DNA of 64,000 bases from Cylindrospermum sp. NIES-4074 (GCA_003994795.1 AP018269.1:930001-994000), one strand, 5' to 3'. Positions 19,284 through 29,439 are shown, numbered from the stretch's first letter. Notes: a model not told the origin generated them from the sequence alone. Translations and numbers: made by a program.

Positions 19284-21020
19284 TTATCTTTTTCCCCCAG
19301 GAGTCCGGCCACCTTCGTCGTTGCTGCCACCACGAGGACGGGAATTGCCAGGGTCACAACCTTCTGCACCGTTGCCAATTCCTTGGTTACAATTGCGACG
19401 AGGTTTGACGCGCCCTTCCTTCTCGTCATCATCATCTCGCTGTTCAACTTCAGCTTGTTGCTGTGGTTGCTGCACTGCGTACTCTGAGGAGATATCTGCT
19501 ACTTCCCCAGAACTGACTAATGACTTGTATAGTAAAGCGCAGACTTCGGCTCTGGTGGCTACCTTTTCAGCATTGAGTAATTTAACGTCAGGATAGTTGA
19601 CAATAACTCCACGCTGTGTTAGAGCAGCAATCAGGCTCCGATATTGGCTACTAATGGTGCTGGCATCGCTGTAAACAGACAAAACATTTGTTGCTGAAGT
19701 GGTAGATTGATAATTTAATGCTCGTGCCAATGCGACCAAAATTTCTATGCGAGAAAGGCTTTGGGTGGGGTTGAATTCCCTGCTAGCAACGGTGTTTAAA
19801 AAGCCCATTTCATAACTTTCGCGGATGGCACTGTAAGCCCAGTAGCGGCTAGAGACATCTCTAAAAGCGATCGCACTTCTCACCTTACTTTTACTAAAGG
19901 TTTTCTGCAATAATGCCGCAAATTCAGCGCGAGTCACTGGTGCATCAGGGCGGAAACTACCATCTGGGAAACCCTCGATAATTTCTAGCGCTGCTAATTC
20001 ACCAATAAAATCTTTCGCCCAGTGATCTTGAGCAATGTCTGCAAATGCTACTTGGATGCCTTTGGCTACACCCACTTGGCGATAAGCAGTTAATAACTGA
20101 CTGAGTTCATAGCTAGAGTTATCACTCACCTCAGTCAACTGTACCAAACTGCCAGGATTAACCTTGAAAGCTTCCCCCAAGCTAGAACTAAAGGCGCTAA
20201 TAGTCTGACGCACTAAGGAAAACTCACCTTTAGTAAAGGAGACAGGATAAACGCTAGTTTCCGCAACTTCTGAATAACCTGCTGCTTGGAACTGAGTAAC
20301 GTTGATGGTTTGGGAACTGCTGAGGAAGCTAACGCGTTGGTTGCTAACTTGGGTGAAGTAGTCGTAAGAGGTAGTTCCGCTGTCAACGATGCCGTCTTCG
20401 TCAGCGTCAACACCATAAACGGTGCGAACAACTTGATATTCTGTCGGTTTTTCCGACAAAATCAAGTTAACTGTGGTGTATGTGGGCAAACATTCAAATT
20501 CGCTGTAGCCAATAAAGCGGTTTTCTAGATCATACAATCGCACGACAATGCGATCGCCTGCTTTAAAGCCCTTGACAAATTTGGACTTCTGTTTAATCTT
20601 ATACTTGTAATCGCCTAAAAATCTTTCTGCTAAATAGCCTTTGCTATGTTTTTTCTTGAGAGAAACACGGGCAATGACTTCTGAAAAGTTACCCGCTGGT
20701 TGCCAAATGGCGAGGGTAAAACCTTTAGTTTTGCTTTTAACGGAAGTACTGCTGGTGTTGATCAGAGTACGACGTTCTCTGATTTCAGTTTGCCGCCGGA
20801 TAGTGCTACGACGATTTATTTGCCCAGGTTTTTTATCATCGTCATCGTCGTCCTTTTTGTCATTATCAGCTAAAAGCTGTTGCCCTGTGGAATTACTGAG
20901 ATTTAGCCCAGATGTAGATACATTCGACTCTGCAAAAGCTGAACACACTGGGGAAAAAATGGCTACAGAGATAGCAGCAAGGAAAACTTTGCCCCAGACA
21001 CTTAAGAAATTTGGATTCAT
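19284..21020 (-). CDS. Exported protein with three S-layer homology domains
   Basis: This 578-residue protein has a clear Sec signal (about 1-30: VFLAAISVAIFSPVCSAFA). An Asp/Lys-rich patch (about 52-66) leads to a beta-rich N-terminal half (about 70-310) I cannot assign. Three SLH repeats lie at about 328-500: FADIAQDHWAKDFIGELAAL / FPDGSFRPDAPVTRAEFAAL, then FRDVSSRYWA and a more divergent third copy. SLH domains bind secondary wall polymers or peptidoglycan, so the protein should be attached to the envelope. The C-terminal tail carries NQGIGNGAEGCDPGNS, a Gly/Asn/Cys motif seen at the ends of other exported cyanobacterial proteins, perhaps a sorting or cross-linking tail. It is convergent with the MscS gene. 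Confidence 0.85.
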   Translation of the reverse strand: MNPNFLSVWGKVFLAAISVAIFSPVCSAFAESNVSTSGLNLSNSTGQQLLADNDKKDDDDDDKKPGQINRRSTIRRQTEIRERRTLINTSSTSVKSKTKGFTLAIWQPAGNFSEVIARVSLKKKHSKGYLAERFLGDYKYKIKQKSKFVKGFKAGDRIVVRLYDLENRFIGYSEFECLPTYTTVNLILSEKPTEYQVVRTVYGVDADEDGIVDSGTTSYDYFTQVSNQRVSFLSSSQTINVTQFQAAGYSEVAETSVYPVSFTKGEFSLVRQTISAFSSSLGEAFKVNPGSLVQLTEVSDNSSYELSQLLTAYRQVGVAKGIQVAFADIAQDHWAKDFIGELAALEIIEGFPDGSFRPDAPVTRAEFAALLQKTFSKSKVRSAIAFRDVSSRYWAYSAIRESYEMGFLNTVASREFNPTQSLSRIEILVALARALNYQSTTSATNVLSVYSDASTISSQYRSLIAALTQRGVIVNYPDVKLLNAEKVATRAEVCALLYKSLVSSGEVADISSEYAVQQPQQQAEVEQRDDDDEKEGRVKPRRNCNQGIGNGAEGCDPGNSRPRGGSNDEGGRTPGGKR

Positions 21021-21251
21021 TTAGCTCAATTCACACCCTACAAAATAGTCAGAGTGTTAAATGGGCGACAAAGTTCCCCGATGTATTAATCTTTTTGTGA
21101 AAATTAAACCAAAATCTCGAATCTCTCTATGGATTGAGTGAAAACGGGGTATGAGGGTTCCAGGTTCGACGAAAAGATCACATTTTGTCCAGAATGTTGG
21201 GAAATCAGAGAAAATTACTATATAGAAACAATACTTTAGGAATCTTAATCA

Positions 21252-22157
21252 ATGAATATAGCTACCCAGCAGCCAGCTTTAGCCACCTTAGAAAAGTTCT
21301 TTTGGACTTGGCAGGGTCATAAAATTCAGTACACTGTTATGGGTACAGGACGCCCTCTGGTATTGGTTCACGGCTTTGGTGCTTCCATTGGACACTGGCG
21401 GAAAAACATCCCCGTGTTAGCAAATGCTGGCTACCAGGTTTTTGCTTTGGATCTTTTGGGTTTTGGTGGTTCTGATAAAGCACCAATCGATTACAGTGTG
21501 GAAGTATGGGTAGAATTGCTGAAAGATTTTTGGCAAGCGCACATCAAAGAACCAGCTATATTTATCGGCAACTCCATTGGCGCCCTTTTAAGTTTGATAG
21601 TATTGGCAGAACATCCGGAAATTGCTGCTGGTGGGGTGTTAATTAACTCTGCGGGGGGATTAAGTCATCGTCCCCATGAATTAAACCCGCCACTGAGGAT
21701 TGTCATGGCTGCTTTTAACAAGTTGGTAGGACATCCCATTACAGGTAAATTTGTTTATAATCGCATCCGCCAAAAAAACCAAATTCGCCGCACCCTTTAT
21801 CAAGTTTATCGCGATCGCCAAGCTGTCACCGATGAACTAGTCGATTTACTTTATACTCCCTCTTGTGATCCAGGCGCACAGCAGGTTTTCGCTTCTATCC
21901 TCACAGCACCTCCTGGCCCCAGTCCAGAGGAACTATTGCCCAAAGTCAAACGTCCTTTACTAGTAATTTGGGGTGCTGATGATCCCTGGACGCCGATTAC
22001 TGGAGCTAAAATTTATGAGGAGGCGGGTGAAAATGGCCAAGAAATCAAAATTGTGCCCATTCCTAACGCTGGTCATTGTCCCCATGATGAAGTTCCTGAT
22101 CTTGTCAATGCCCAAATTGTTGATTGGCTAGCATCGCAGGGCGGAATTAAAAGTTAA
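21252..22157 (+). CDS. Alpha/beta-hydrolase-fold protein
   Basis: This 301-residue hydrolase has the oxyanion-hole motif LVHGFGASIGHWRKN at about residues 37-51 and the nucleophile elbow GNSIGALLS at about 102-110, with Ser as nucleophile. The acid region is WGADDPWTP at about 249-257 and the catalytic His is in NAGHCPHDEVP at about 275-285, so the triad is complete. It belongs to the cyanobacterial/chloroplast group of soluble hydrolases whose substrates (lipid, pheophytin or other esters) are mostly undefined. The start is ATG 21252, about 230 bp from the divergent SLH gene. It is followed by AT-rich heptamer repeats. Confidence 0.88.
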   Translation: MNIATQQPALATLEKFFWTWQGHKIQYTVMGTGRPLVLVHGFGASIGHWRKNIPVLANAGYQVFALDLLGFGGSDKAPIDYSVEVWVELLKDFWQAHIKEPAIFIGNSIGALLSLIVLAEHPEIAAGGVLINSAGGLSHRPHELNPPLRIVMAAFNKLVGHPITGKFVYNRIRQKNQIRRTLYQVYRDRQAVTDELVDLLYTPSCDPGAQQVFASILTAPPGPSPEELLPKVKRPLLVIWGADDPWTPITGAKIYEEAGENGQEIKIVPIPNAGHCPHDEVPDLVNAQIVDWLASQGGIKS

Positions 22158-22183
22158 AAATTAAAAATTAAAAATTAAAAAGC
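22155..22183. repeat. Heptameric tandem repeat (AAAATTA type)
   Basis: Directly at the stop codon of the hydrolase gene, the 7-base unit TTAAAAA/AAAATTA repeats four times. Further AAAAATGAA-like units lie at 22243-22280 and an opposing TTTTTAATT run at 22318-22352, so the whole gap could fold on itself. Heptameric short tandem repeats are a known trait of heterocystous cyanobacterial genomes. Confidence 0.6.
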
Positions 22184-22400
22184 AGATTACACAAGCTTTT
22201 TAGTAATTTTTAATGATTAGTTGATCATCACTTTGCTCCAATTAAAAATGAAAAATAAAAATGAAAAATGAAAGATGAAAAAAGGATATAAGCCCCTCAA
22301 TTTATTTATGGGGATGTTAATTTTTAATTCTTAATTTTTCATTTTTAATTCCCCGGTCTTTCTTTGGGTGTGGAGTCTACTCAACTTCCCACGAGGTCTC

Positions 22401-23447
22401 ATGAGTAAGTTTTTATCTGCTGATTCCAATCCCTTCAGCCATCATCCAGATTTTTCTCAACTAGGCTATCAAGTTATCCAAGAACTAGGACGTAACCGAG
22501 AAGGAGGACGCATCACTTACTTGGCTTATGCCCTCAAGTTAAATCAAAAAGTGGTGATTAAGGCGTTCTATTTCGCTAGTGCAGCTAATGATTTGTCGGT
22601 GAAAGCTTATGAAAGAGAAATTGAAATCCTGCAACAACTGAATCACTCGCGCATTCCCCGCTATGTAACTTCTTTTGAAACATCAGCGGGTTTTTATATG
22701 GTTCAAGAATATAAAAATGCCCCTTCATTAGGAATAAAACGCAGCTTTCATCCTGAAGAAATTAAGCAAATTGCCCTGTCAATTTTAGAGATTTTAGTTT
22801 ATCTACAAAAGCAAGTTCCCCCCATCATTCACCGGGATATTAAACCAGAGAATATATTGGTGGATGAGCATCTGAATGCTTATTTAGTTGATTTTGGTTT
22901 GGCGCGGCTGAAGGGGGCGAAAATGTCTCTCAGTAGCTTTGTGGTGGGTACTCCTGGGTTTATGCCACCAGAGGAACAGTTTGGTCATGCTCTCACTGAG
23001 GCATCAGATTTGTATAGTTTAGGGGCAACATTAATTTGCTTACTCACTAATACCCGTTCTGTTGAGATTGGTAAGTTAATTGATGATAAACAGCGCCTTA
23101 ATTTTCAGAAATTAGTTCCTCAACTTAATCCGCGTTTTCGCTCCTGGTTGGTGAAAATGGTAGAACTCAAACGGAAACATCGCTATGTAAATGCATCTGC
23201 TGCAATGGCGGCTTTGAAGCCTATTCAGGTGATTGGTGCTGCTACTGGGTTAGATAATTTTGTTGCTGCTATCCAAGAGAGAAAACGCTTCAATTTGCTG
23301 ATTCTAGCTACTCTTGGTTTACTCGCTGTGGTGTCAGCAATTTTGATAATTTCCCAGCCGGGTAATGCAGGTAAGCGATTGTTAGAAACTAAAGAATGTC
23401 AAGATTTGGAATTAAGTAAAAATTGTTTAAAAGAAACTGGATATTAA
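22401..23447 (+). CDS. Membrane-tethered Ser/Thr protein kinase
   Basis: This 348-residue protein has a Hanks-type kinase domain. A Gly-rich loop region (ELGRNREGGRITYLA) precedes the ATP-binding Lys in KVVIKAF and the catalytic loop HRDIKPENIL at about 148-157. The metal-binding DFGLARL follows at about 167-173, then GTPGFMPPEEQ and the subdomain IX Asp in SDLYSLGATL. The kinase should be active. A single hydrophobic helix near the C-terminus (about 296-318, LLILATLGLLAVVSAILII) is followed by a short Cys-containing tail, which would face the periplasm. ATG 22401 follows GAGG; a GTG at 22368 would add 11 residues. It lies about 560 bp upstream of the CHAT/WD40 pair, separated by mobile repeats. 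Confidence 0.88.
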   Translation: MSKFLSADSNPFSHHPDFSQLGYQVIQELGRNREGGRITYLAYALKLNQKVVIKAFYFASAANDLSVKAYEREIEILQQLNHSRIPRYVTSFETSAGFYMVQEYKNAPSLGIKRSFHPEEIKQIALSILEILVYLQKQVPPIIHRDIKPENILVDEHLNAYLVDFGLARLKGAKMSLSSFVVGTPGFMPPEEQFGHALTEASDLYSLGATLICLLTNTRSVEIGKLIDDKQRLNFQKLVPQLNPRFRSWLVKMVELKRKHRYVNASAAMAALKPIQVIGAATGLDNFVAAIQERKRFNLLILATLGLLAVVSAILIISQPGNAGKRLLETKECQDLELSKNCLKETGY

Positions 23448-23456
23448 GAGCGAACC

Positions 23457-23490
23457 AATGTAGAGACGTTACATGTAACGTCTCTACATT
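23457..23490. repeat. Perfect 34-bp palindrome, possible terminator
   Basis: AATGTAGAGACGTTAC and GTAACGTCTCTACATT are exact reverse complements around a central AT, ten bases after the kinase stop. A second copy with a matching paired change in the centre lies at 60549-60582 just after glcD. As RNA it would form a 14-16 bp hairpin and could end or stabilise transcripts. Confidence 0.7.
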
Positions 23491-23566
23491 CTGAGTGGCG
23501 GTGTATTTAATCCAAATGAGAACCACTATAAAAGCCGTGGCGAATATACAGCATTTTTCAGGTAAA

Positions 23567-23824
23567 TGAGGTACGCGGGTAGGGGCACAACATTGTTCAT
23601 TGGTGTCAACTTAAGGTGAAACCCTCGTAATGACGTGATATCAAACTTATTCAATTACCAACCAATCCCAAAGAACCCCACCCCGGTTTTGATAAATCAA
23701 AACCTCCCCTCCCCTCTTGAGGGGAGGGGATTGAGGGGTGGGGTCAAACGTCTGTGGGACAAAGGTTTGAGCTTAAGTTGAGACTAATGAACATTGTTGT
23801 GCCCCTACGATAATCTGTACCTCA
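23567..23824. mobile_element. MITE-like element with long terminal inverted repeats
   Basis: TGAGGTAC at 23567 and GTACCTCA at 23817 form an outer inverted pair. Inside them, a 37-base left arm starting GTAGGGGCACAACATTGTTC is matched on the opposite strand by GTAGGGGCACAACAATGTTC from 23808. The interior contains a strong hairpin (CCCCTCCCCTC…GAGGGGAGGGG). No transposase is encoded. The short rightward open frame here has no protein-like features. Confidence 0.6.
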
Positions 23825-24007
23825 CCAAGTTGCAATCTGCTGTAATTCGCCCAATACTTCAAAGGATCTCAACACAACTCAATAGTTTACAAACGTTTTC
23901 TTACACCTCTACACTCTACACCCCTTCATCCGTCAGTAATTCTCCGGTTTTGTGTTGTGATAAAGTATGGCTAAGTGAGAAGCCTGTAAGCAACACTTGA
24001 TAGCGCT

Positions 24008-25627
24008 GTGAAAAAGATCCTGATTTTGTCGGCTAACCCCATAAATACAAGCCAGCTGCGTCTAAATGAGGAGGTGCGGGAAATTCAGGCGGGGTTGGAA
24101 CGGGCTAAAAACCGAGATAAGTTTGAAATTATATCTAAATTAGCAGTGCGTACTGACGATTTGCGCCGTGCGCTTTTGGATTATGAGCCGCACATTGTCC
24201 ATTTTTGCGGACATGGCGCCGGTGAGCAAGGGTTGGCGTTGGAAAATGTCCTGGGGGAAGTGCAGCTGGTGGCTACAGAGTCACTGGCAAGGCTTTTTAA
24301 GTTATTTAGGGATAATATTGAGTGTGTGTTGTTGAATGCTTGTTACAGCGATGTGCAAGCGGAGGCAATTTATCAGCACATTGATTGTGTGGTGGGAATG
24401 AATCGGGCAATTGGCGATCGCGCCGCTATCGAATTTGCGGTAGGCTTTTATGATGCACTGGGGGCTAATAGAAGTTATGAGGATGCTTTTGAGTTTGGCT
24501 GTAGTGCGATTGATTTAGAAAGCATTCCTGAATTTTCAACTCCAGTAATCAGAAGTAGGGAACGTAGCCAGCCAGAGGTAAAGCAGGATGAGGTAGTTCC
24601 TATATTTGCGCCGGAAGAACCAGAGGGACAGGTACCTTTAGAGTCGGCTTTTTATGTGGAGCGATCGCCAATTGAGGTAGATTGTTATGAGACAATCCTG
24701 AAACCTGGGGCGTTAATTCGCGTCAAAGCTCCCCGGCAGATGGGCAAAACTTCCCTGATGTCAAGGATTCTCCACCATGCTAACCAACAAGGCTATCTGA
24801 CGGCATCTTTAAATTTTCAGTCAGCGGATGCCGAATTTCTCAGTAATTTGGATCAGTTTTTGCAATGGTTTTGTGCCACCATTACTTATGAAATCAATTT
24901 GCCAGATAAATTAGAGAATTATTGGCAAGGGGTTTTAGGTAGTAAGAATAAATGTACAAATTACTTTCAACGGTATTTGTTAGCCGAGATTAACCGCCCC
25001 ATCGTCTTGGGTTTGGATGAAGTGGATGAAGTCTTTAAATATCCCACAATTGCGGCTGATTTTTTTGGGTTGTTGCGGGCTTGGCATGAGCGGTCAAAAA
25101 ATGATCCAATTTGGAAAAATCTCCGCTTGGTAATTGTGCATTCTAAAGAAGTTTATATCCCTCTGAATATTAATCAATCGCCGTTTAATGTGGGTTTGCC
25201 GATAGAATTACCAGACTTAAATCAGGCACAGGTAAAAGATTTAGCCCTGCGTCATAAACTGAATTGGAGTGATTCACAAATTGCCGAATTGATGACTTTG
25301 GTTGATGGGCATCCTTATTTAGTGCGGGTTGCTCTTTATCAAATTGCCCGTGGGAGAATTACACTACCAAAACTCCAACAAATAGCGCCAACCGAGGAAG
25401 GCCCTTACAGTGACCATTTGCGCCGCCATTTGCTGAATTTGCAACAAGATGGCGAATTATTGCCAGCATTTAAACGAGTTGTGGCAGCAAATGAGCCTGT
25501 AGATGTGAGAAATACAGATGCGTTTAAACTCCACAGTATGGGGTTAGTGAAGCTGCAAGGTAATAAAGTCAAGCCTTCGTGCGACTTATATCGACAATAT
25601 TTTAGCGATCGCCTGGGAGTGAGATAA
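24008..25627 (+). CDS. CHAT-like cysteine protease domain fused to an AAA ATPase
   Basis: Residues 1-180 of this 539-residue protein form a compact CHAT/caspase-like domain. The candidate catalytic dyad is His69 in HFCGHG and Cys112 in LLNACYS, the usual H-G…N-A-C pattern. A linker (about 181-210) leads to an AAA ATPase of the AAA_35-like group. Its P-loop is PRQMGKTS at 242-249, Walker B is [11 protein letters not shown] at about 332-342, and helical domains follow. The start is GTG 24008, with no strong ribosome site. The TAA stop overlaps the ATG of the WD40 gene (TAATG), so the two are co-translated. CHAT proteases are effectors in prokaryotic cell-death and conflict systems; here the ATPase module would gate the protease. 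That role is inferred. Confidence 0.85.
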   Translation: MKKILILSANPINTSQLRLNEEVREIQAGLERAKNRDKFEIISKLAVRTDDLRRALLDYEPHIVHFCGHGAGEQGLALENVLGEVQLVATESLARLFKLFRDNIECVLLNACYSDVQAEAIYQHIDCVVGMNRAIGDRAAIEFAVGFYDALGANRSYEDAFEFGCSAIDLESIPEFSTPVIRSRERSQPEVKQDEVVPIFAPEEPEGQVPLESAFYVERSPIEVDCYETILKPGALIRVKAPRQMGKTSLMSRILHHANQQGYLTASLNFQSADAEFLSNLDQFLQWFCATITYEINLPDKLENYWQGVLGSKNKCTNYFQRYLLAEINRPIVLGLDEVDEVFKYPTIAADFFGLLRAWHERSKNDPIWKNLRLVIVHSKEVYIPLNINQSPFNVGLPIELPDLNQAQVKDLALRHKLNWSDSQIAELMTLVDGHPYLVRVALYQIARGRITLPKLQQIAPTEEGPYSDHLRRHLLNLQQDGELLPAFKRVVAANEPVDVRNTDAFKLHSMGLVKLQGNKVKPSCDLYRQYFSDRLGVR

Positions 25628-28600
25628 TGAATCTAGAAACCCGCCCTGGCTATGAATATCAGGTTGGGGGTAGTTTACCGGTTGATGCCCCAACTTATGT
25701 TATCAGGCAAGCTGACTCTGATCTTTATCAAAGCTTGAAGGCGGGAAATTTTTGTTATGTCCTCAACTCCCGACAAATGGGAAAATCTAGCTTGCGGGTG
25801 CAGGTGATGCAGCGGTTGCAGACAGAGGGGTTTGCTTGTGCAGTCATTGACATTACCGCCATTGGTACCGCAGACATCACCCCTGAACAATGGTATGCGG
25901 GAGTTATTGATAGTTTGGTGGGGAGTTTTAATCTTTACACTAATTTTGATTTAGATATTTGGTGGAATGATAACGGCTTGCTGTCGCCGGTGCAGCGGTT
26001 TAGCAAGTTTATGAAAACGGTTTTGTTAAAAGAAATTACTGAAAATATCGTTATTTTTATTGATGAAATTGACAGTATTTTGAGTTTGCAATTTGAGCTT
26101 GATGATTTTTTTGCAGTGATTCGAGATTGCTATAACCGACGAGCAGACCAACCTGAATATAATCGCCTCACCTTTGCTTTGCTTGGGGTTTCGACACCTT
26201 CAGATTTAATTCAAGACAGACGGCGGACACCTTTTAATATTGGGATAGCCATTGATGTAACTGGCTTTCAACTTCAGGAAGTCCAACCATTAGCAGCGGG
26301 TTTGGTTGAGGTTGGTAATTCCCAAGAATTGATGCAGGCGATATTAAATTGGACTGGGGGACAGCCTTTTTTAACGCAAAAGGTTTGTAAGTTGGTTGTT
26401 CAGGAATTAAAGAAAGACCTCTCCCCCAGTTTAGCAGAGAGGGGAGTAAGAGAATTGGTGAGAAGGCGAATTATTGAAAATTGGGAAGGGCAGGATGAGC
26501 CGGAACATTTAAAGACGATTCGAGACAGAATTTTGCAAAGTGGAGAACAGCGGACTGGGCGATTATTAGGGTTGTGTCAGCAAATTTTGCGGCAGGGGGG
26601 GATAGTTGCTGATGACAGTCCAGAACAAACAGAACTGCGGTTAACGGGGTTGGTGGTGAAGCGGGATGGCAAGCTGCGATTTTATAACCAGATTTATGCA
26701 GAGGTGTTTAATGGGGAGTGGTGCGACAAGATTTTAGCAAAGTTGCGTCCTTACTCTGATGTGTTAAATGCTTGGGTTGAGTCGCAACGTTTGGATGAGT
26801 CGCGGTTGTTGCGGGGAAAGACTTTGCAGGATGCTCAGGAATGGGCGGTAGGTAAAAGTTTGGGTGATTTGGATTATCAGTTTTTAGCTGCTAGTCAGGA
26901 ATTGGAAACGCGGGATGTTAAAAAAAGATTGGAGGTGGAAGAACAAGCAAAATTAGTTTTGGTAGAAGCGAACCGCAAAGCTAAACGACAAATTCGCTTT
27001 GGTTCTGTGGTGTTAGGGTTGACTTTAGTGGGGGCAGTTGTATCAGGGAGATTTGCTTTTGAGGCACAAAAAGCCCAACAAATAGCGCTTAAAGGTTCGA
27101 TTGAGGCAGAAAAAGCCCGAAAAAATGCTATAACCGCAACGCAATTGGAACAAGCAGGGACGAATGCGTTGCGACAATTTGAGGCAGGAAGAGAAATAGA
27201 TGCTCTGCTGACAGTAATGCAGACTAGTCAAGAACTAAAAGGTTTAGTCAAGGATAAACAATCTTTAGCAGCATATCCTGCCTACAGTCCTTTGTTTAGT
27301 TTACAGACTATGCTGTTGAATATTCGTGAACAAAATCGGTTGGAGGGGCATAGCCGTTATGTCACTAGCGTAGTCTTCAGCCCAGATGGCAAAACTTTAG
27401 CTTCTGCAAGTGGTGACAAGACCATCAAACTGTGGAATCGGGACACAGGGAAAGAAATTACTACTCTCTCTGGGCATAGCGATTCTGTCAATAGCGTAGT
27501 CTTCAGCCCAGATGGCAAAACTTTAGCTTCTGCAAGTGCTGACAACACCATCAAACTGTGGAATCGGGACACAGGGAAAGAAATTACTACTCTCTCTGGG
27601 CATAGTAGTTCTGTCAATAGCGTAGTCTTCAGCCCAGATGGCAAAACTTTAGCTTCTGCAAGTTGGGACAACACCATCAAACTGTGGAATCGGGACACAG
27701 GCAAAGAAATGACTACTCTCTCTGGGCATAGCAGTTTGGTTAATAGCGTCGTCTTCAGCCCAGATGGCAAAACTTTAGCTTCTGCAAGTGCTGACAACAC
27801 CATCAAACTGTGGAATCGGGACACAGGGAAGGAAATTACTACTTTCTCTGGGCATAGCCGTGTTGTCACTAGCGTCGTCTTCAGCCCAGATGGCAAAACT
27901 TTAGCTTCTGCAAGTGCTGACAACACCATCAAACTGTGGAATCGGGACACTGGTAAAGTAATTACTACTCTCTTGGGGCATAGCAGTTATATCTTGAGCG
28001 TAGTCTTCAGCCCAGATGGCAAAACTTTAGCTTCTGCTAGTGATGACAAGACAATCAAACTGTGGAATCGGCACACTGGTAAAGTAATTACTACTCTCTT
28101 GGGGCATAGCAATTATGTCAGAAGCGTAGTCTTCAGCCCAGATGGCAAAACTTTAGCTTCTGCAAGTGTTGACAAGACCATCAAACTGTGGAATCGGGAG
28201 ACAGGGAAGGAAATTGCTACTCTTAAAGGGCATAGCAGTTATATCTTGAGCGTAGTCTTCAGCCCAGATGGCAAAACTTTAGCTTCTGCAAGTGATGTCA
28301 CTATCAAACTGTGGAATCGGGAGACTGGCAAAGAAATTACTACTCTCTCCTCTGGGCGTCGCAATTCTGTCTTTAGCGTGGTCTTCAGCCCAGATGGCAA
28401 AACTTTAGCTTCTGCAAGTTCAGACAACACCATCAAACTGTGGAATTGGGAGACAGGGAAGGAAATTACTACTCTCTCTGGGCATAGTTATTCTGTCAAT
28501 AGCGTAGTCTTCAGCCCAGATGGCAAAACTTTAGCTTCTGCAAGTGCTGACAAGACCATCAAACTGTGGAATCGGGACACAGGGAAAGAAATTACTACTC

Positions 28601-29175
28601 TCTCTGGGCATAGTTATTCTGTCAATAGCGTAGTCTTCAGCCCAGATGGCAAAACTTTAGCTTCTGCAAGTGCTGACAACACCATCAAACTGTGGAATCG
28701 GGACACAGGGAAAGAAATTACTACTCTCTCTGGGCATAGTAGTTCTGTCAATAGCGTAGTCTTCAGCCCAGATGGCAAAACTTTAGCTTCTGCAAGTTAT
28801 GACAACACCATCAAACTGTGGAATCGGGATACAGGGAAAGAAATTACTACTCTCTCTGGGCATAGCAATTATGTCACTAGCGTCGTCTTCAGCCCAGATG
28901 GCAAAACTTTAGCTTCTGCAAGTCATGACAACACCATCAAACTGTGGAATCGGGACACAGGGAAGGAAATTACTACTCTCTCTGGACATAGCGATGCTGT
29001 CAGGAGCGTAGTTTTCAGCCCAGATGGCAAAACTTTAGCTTCTGCAAGTAATGACAACACCATCAAACTGTGGAATCTAAATTTAGATGATTTACTAGCG
29101 CAGGGTTGCAGTTGGCTTAAGGGTTATTTAGCTAGCCATCCTGATAAGCGACCTGATGCGTGTCCTGTGCAATGA
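25627..29175 (+). CDS. AAA/STAND-like ATPase with fourteen near-identical WD40 repeats
   Basis: This 1182-residue protein carries an N-terminal AAA_35-type ATPase (P-loop NSRQMGKSS at 47-55, Walker [10 protein letters not shown] at 141-149). A helical region of about 300 residues follows, then a hydrophobic segment at about 456-478 that may be transmembrane. Fourteen 42-residue WD40 units fill about 572-1155, enough for two seven-bladed propellers. Units share GHS…[14 protein letters not shown]…TIKLWN almost invariantly. They differ mainly at the two residues after GHS, the V-x-S residue, and the residue before Asp in ASxD. Unit 8 lacks one residue and unit 9 has one extra. The start ATG overlaps the CHAT gene's stop. 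It is likely the sensor that controls the CHAT protease (inference). Confidence 0.9.
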   Translation: MNLETRPGYEYQVGGSLPVDAPTYVIRQADSDLYQSLKAGNFCYVLNSRQMGKSSLRVQVMQRLQTEGFACAVIDITAIGTADITPEQWYAGVIDSLVGSFNLYTNFDLDIWWNDNGLLSPVQRFSKFMKTVLLKEITENIVIFIDEIDSILSLQFELDDFFAVIRDCYNRRADQPEYNRLTFALLGVSTPSDLIQDRRRTPFNIGIAIDVTGFQLQEVQPLAAGLVEVGNSQELMQAILNWTGGQPFLTQKVCKLVVQELKKDLSPSLAERGVRELVRRRIIENWEGQDEPEHLKTIRDRILQSGEQRTGRLLGLCQQILRQGGIVADDSPEQTELRLTGLVVKRDGKLRFYNQIYAEVFNGEWCDKILAKLRPYSDVLNAWVESQRLDESRLLRGKTLQDAQEWAVGKSLGDLDYQFLAASQELETRDVKKRLEVEEQAKLVLVEANRKAKRQIRFGSVVLGLTLVGAVVSGRFAFEAQKAQQIALKGSIEAEKARKNAITATQLEQAGTNALRQFEAGREIDALLTVMQTSQELKGLVKDKQSLAAYPAYSPLFSLQTMLLNIREQNRLEGHSRYVTSVVFSPDGKTLASASGDKTIKLWNRDTGKEITTLSGHSDSVNSVVFSPDGKTLASASADNTIKLWNRDTGKEITTLSGHSSSVNSVVFSPDGKTLASASWDNTIKLWNRDTGKEMTTLSGHSSLVNSVVFSPDGKTLASASADNTIKLWNRDTGKEITTFSGHSRVVTSVVFSPDGKTLASASADNTIKLWNRDTGKVITTLLGHSSYILSVVFSPDGKTLASASDDKTIKLWNRHTGKVITTLLGHSNYVRSVVFSPDGKTLASASVDKTIKLWNRETGKEIATLKGHSSYILSVVFSPDGKTLASASDVTIKLWNRETGKEITTLSSGRRNSVFSVVFSPDGKTLASASSDNTIKLWNWETGKEITTLSGHSYSVNSVVFSPDGKTLASASADKTIKLWNRDTGKEITTLSGHSYSVNSVVFSPDGKTLASASADNTIKLWNRDTGKEITTLSGHSSSVNSVVFSPDGKTLASASYDNTIKLWNRDTGKEITTLSGHSNYVTSVVFSPDGKTLASASHDNTIKLWNRDTGKEITTLSGHSDAVRSVVFSPDGKTLASASNDNTIKLWNLNLDDLLAQGCSWLKGYLASHPDKRPDACPVQ
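27337..29080 (+). repeat. 14-copy, 126-bp tandem DNA repeat encoding the WD40 units
   Basis: The GGGCATAGC landmark occurs every 126 bp, from 27346 to 28984 (13 intervals, 1638 bp exactly). Not only amino acids but synonymous positions are conserved (for example GTCTTCAGCCCAGATGGC in almost every copy). That points to recent amplification or gene conversion. Differences are concentrated in a few codons that change amino acids. Copy number is likely unstable. Confidence 0.95.
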
Positions 29176-29254
29176 TGGCGTGATTTAAGTTTTGTGCATG
29201 AATTAATGTTGCATTGCGAGTCTGAATTTCTGTATTGCAATATATAAGTTAAAC

Positions 29255-29402
29255 TCACATTTTGCATCAGTCCCAAAACCCGCCTCAGAATGAATTCTGA
29301 GTCTAATAGCCAAAGTCGTCTCAAGACGACTGAGAAAAAGTTTCAGTCCGTTTTAACGGACTTTGCCTATTAGACTGGGAATTAATTCCCAGGCGGTTTA
29401 GG
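29255..29402. repeat. Multi-hairpin repeat, copy 1
   Basis: Four short perfect hairpins stand side by side: CTCAGAATGAATTCTGAG, AGTCGTCTCAAGACGACT, AGTCCGTTTTAACGGACT and CTGGGAATTAATTCCCAG. The middle two are enclosed by GTCTAATAG/CTATTAGAC and the whole by CCGCCT/AGGCGG, giving a branched cloverleaf-like fold. A second 148-bp copy follows 185 bp downstream. It lies between the WD40 gene and a Uma2 gene. Confidence 0.8.
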
Positions 29403-29439
29403 AGGCTAATTGAGATTAATGTAAGATATCAGTTAAAAT

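Noticed and set aside
19140-19596. Two rightward frames opposite the SLH gene end
   Set aside because: They are antisense to the Arg/Gly/Asp-rich tail of a clear SLH protein and show only Ser/Arg/Leu-rich shadow sequence.
23794-24000. 68-codon frame before the CHAT gene
   Set aside because: It begins inside the terminal repeat of a MITE-like element and has low-complexity Ser/Thr/Leu content; nothing supports expression.
27357-27950. Leftward 197-codon open frame inside the WD40 region
   Set aside because: It is the antisense of a 126-bp tandem repeat, so it repeats with the same period and stays open only because the repeat lacks a stop in that frame. A similar frame at 28239-28436 has the same cause.
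27337-29080. CRISPR-like periodic repeat
   Set aside because: The period is 126 bp, the repeats are in frame and encode WD40 blades, and there are no short unique spacers or cas genes.
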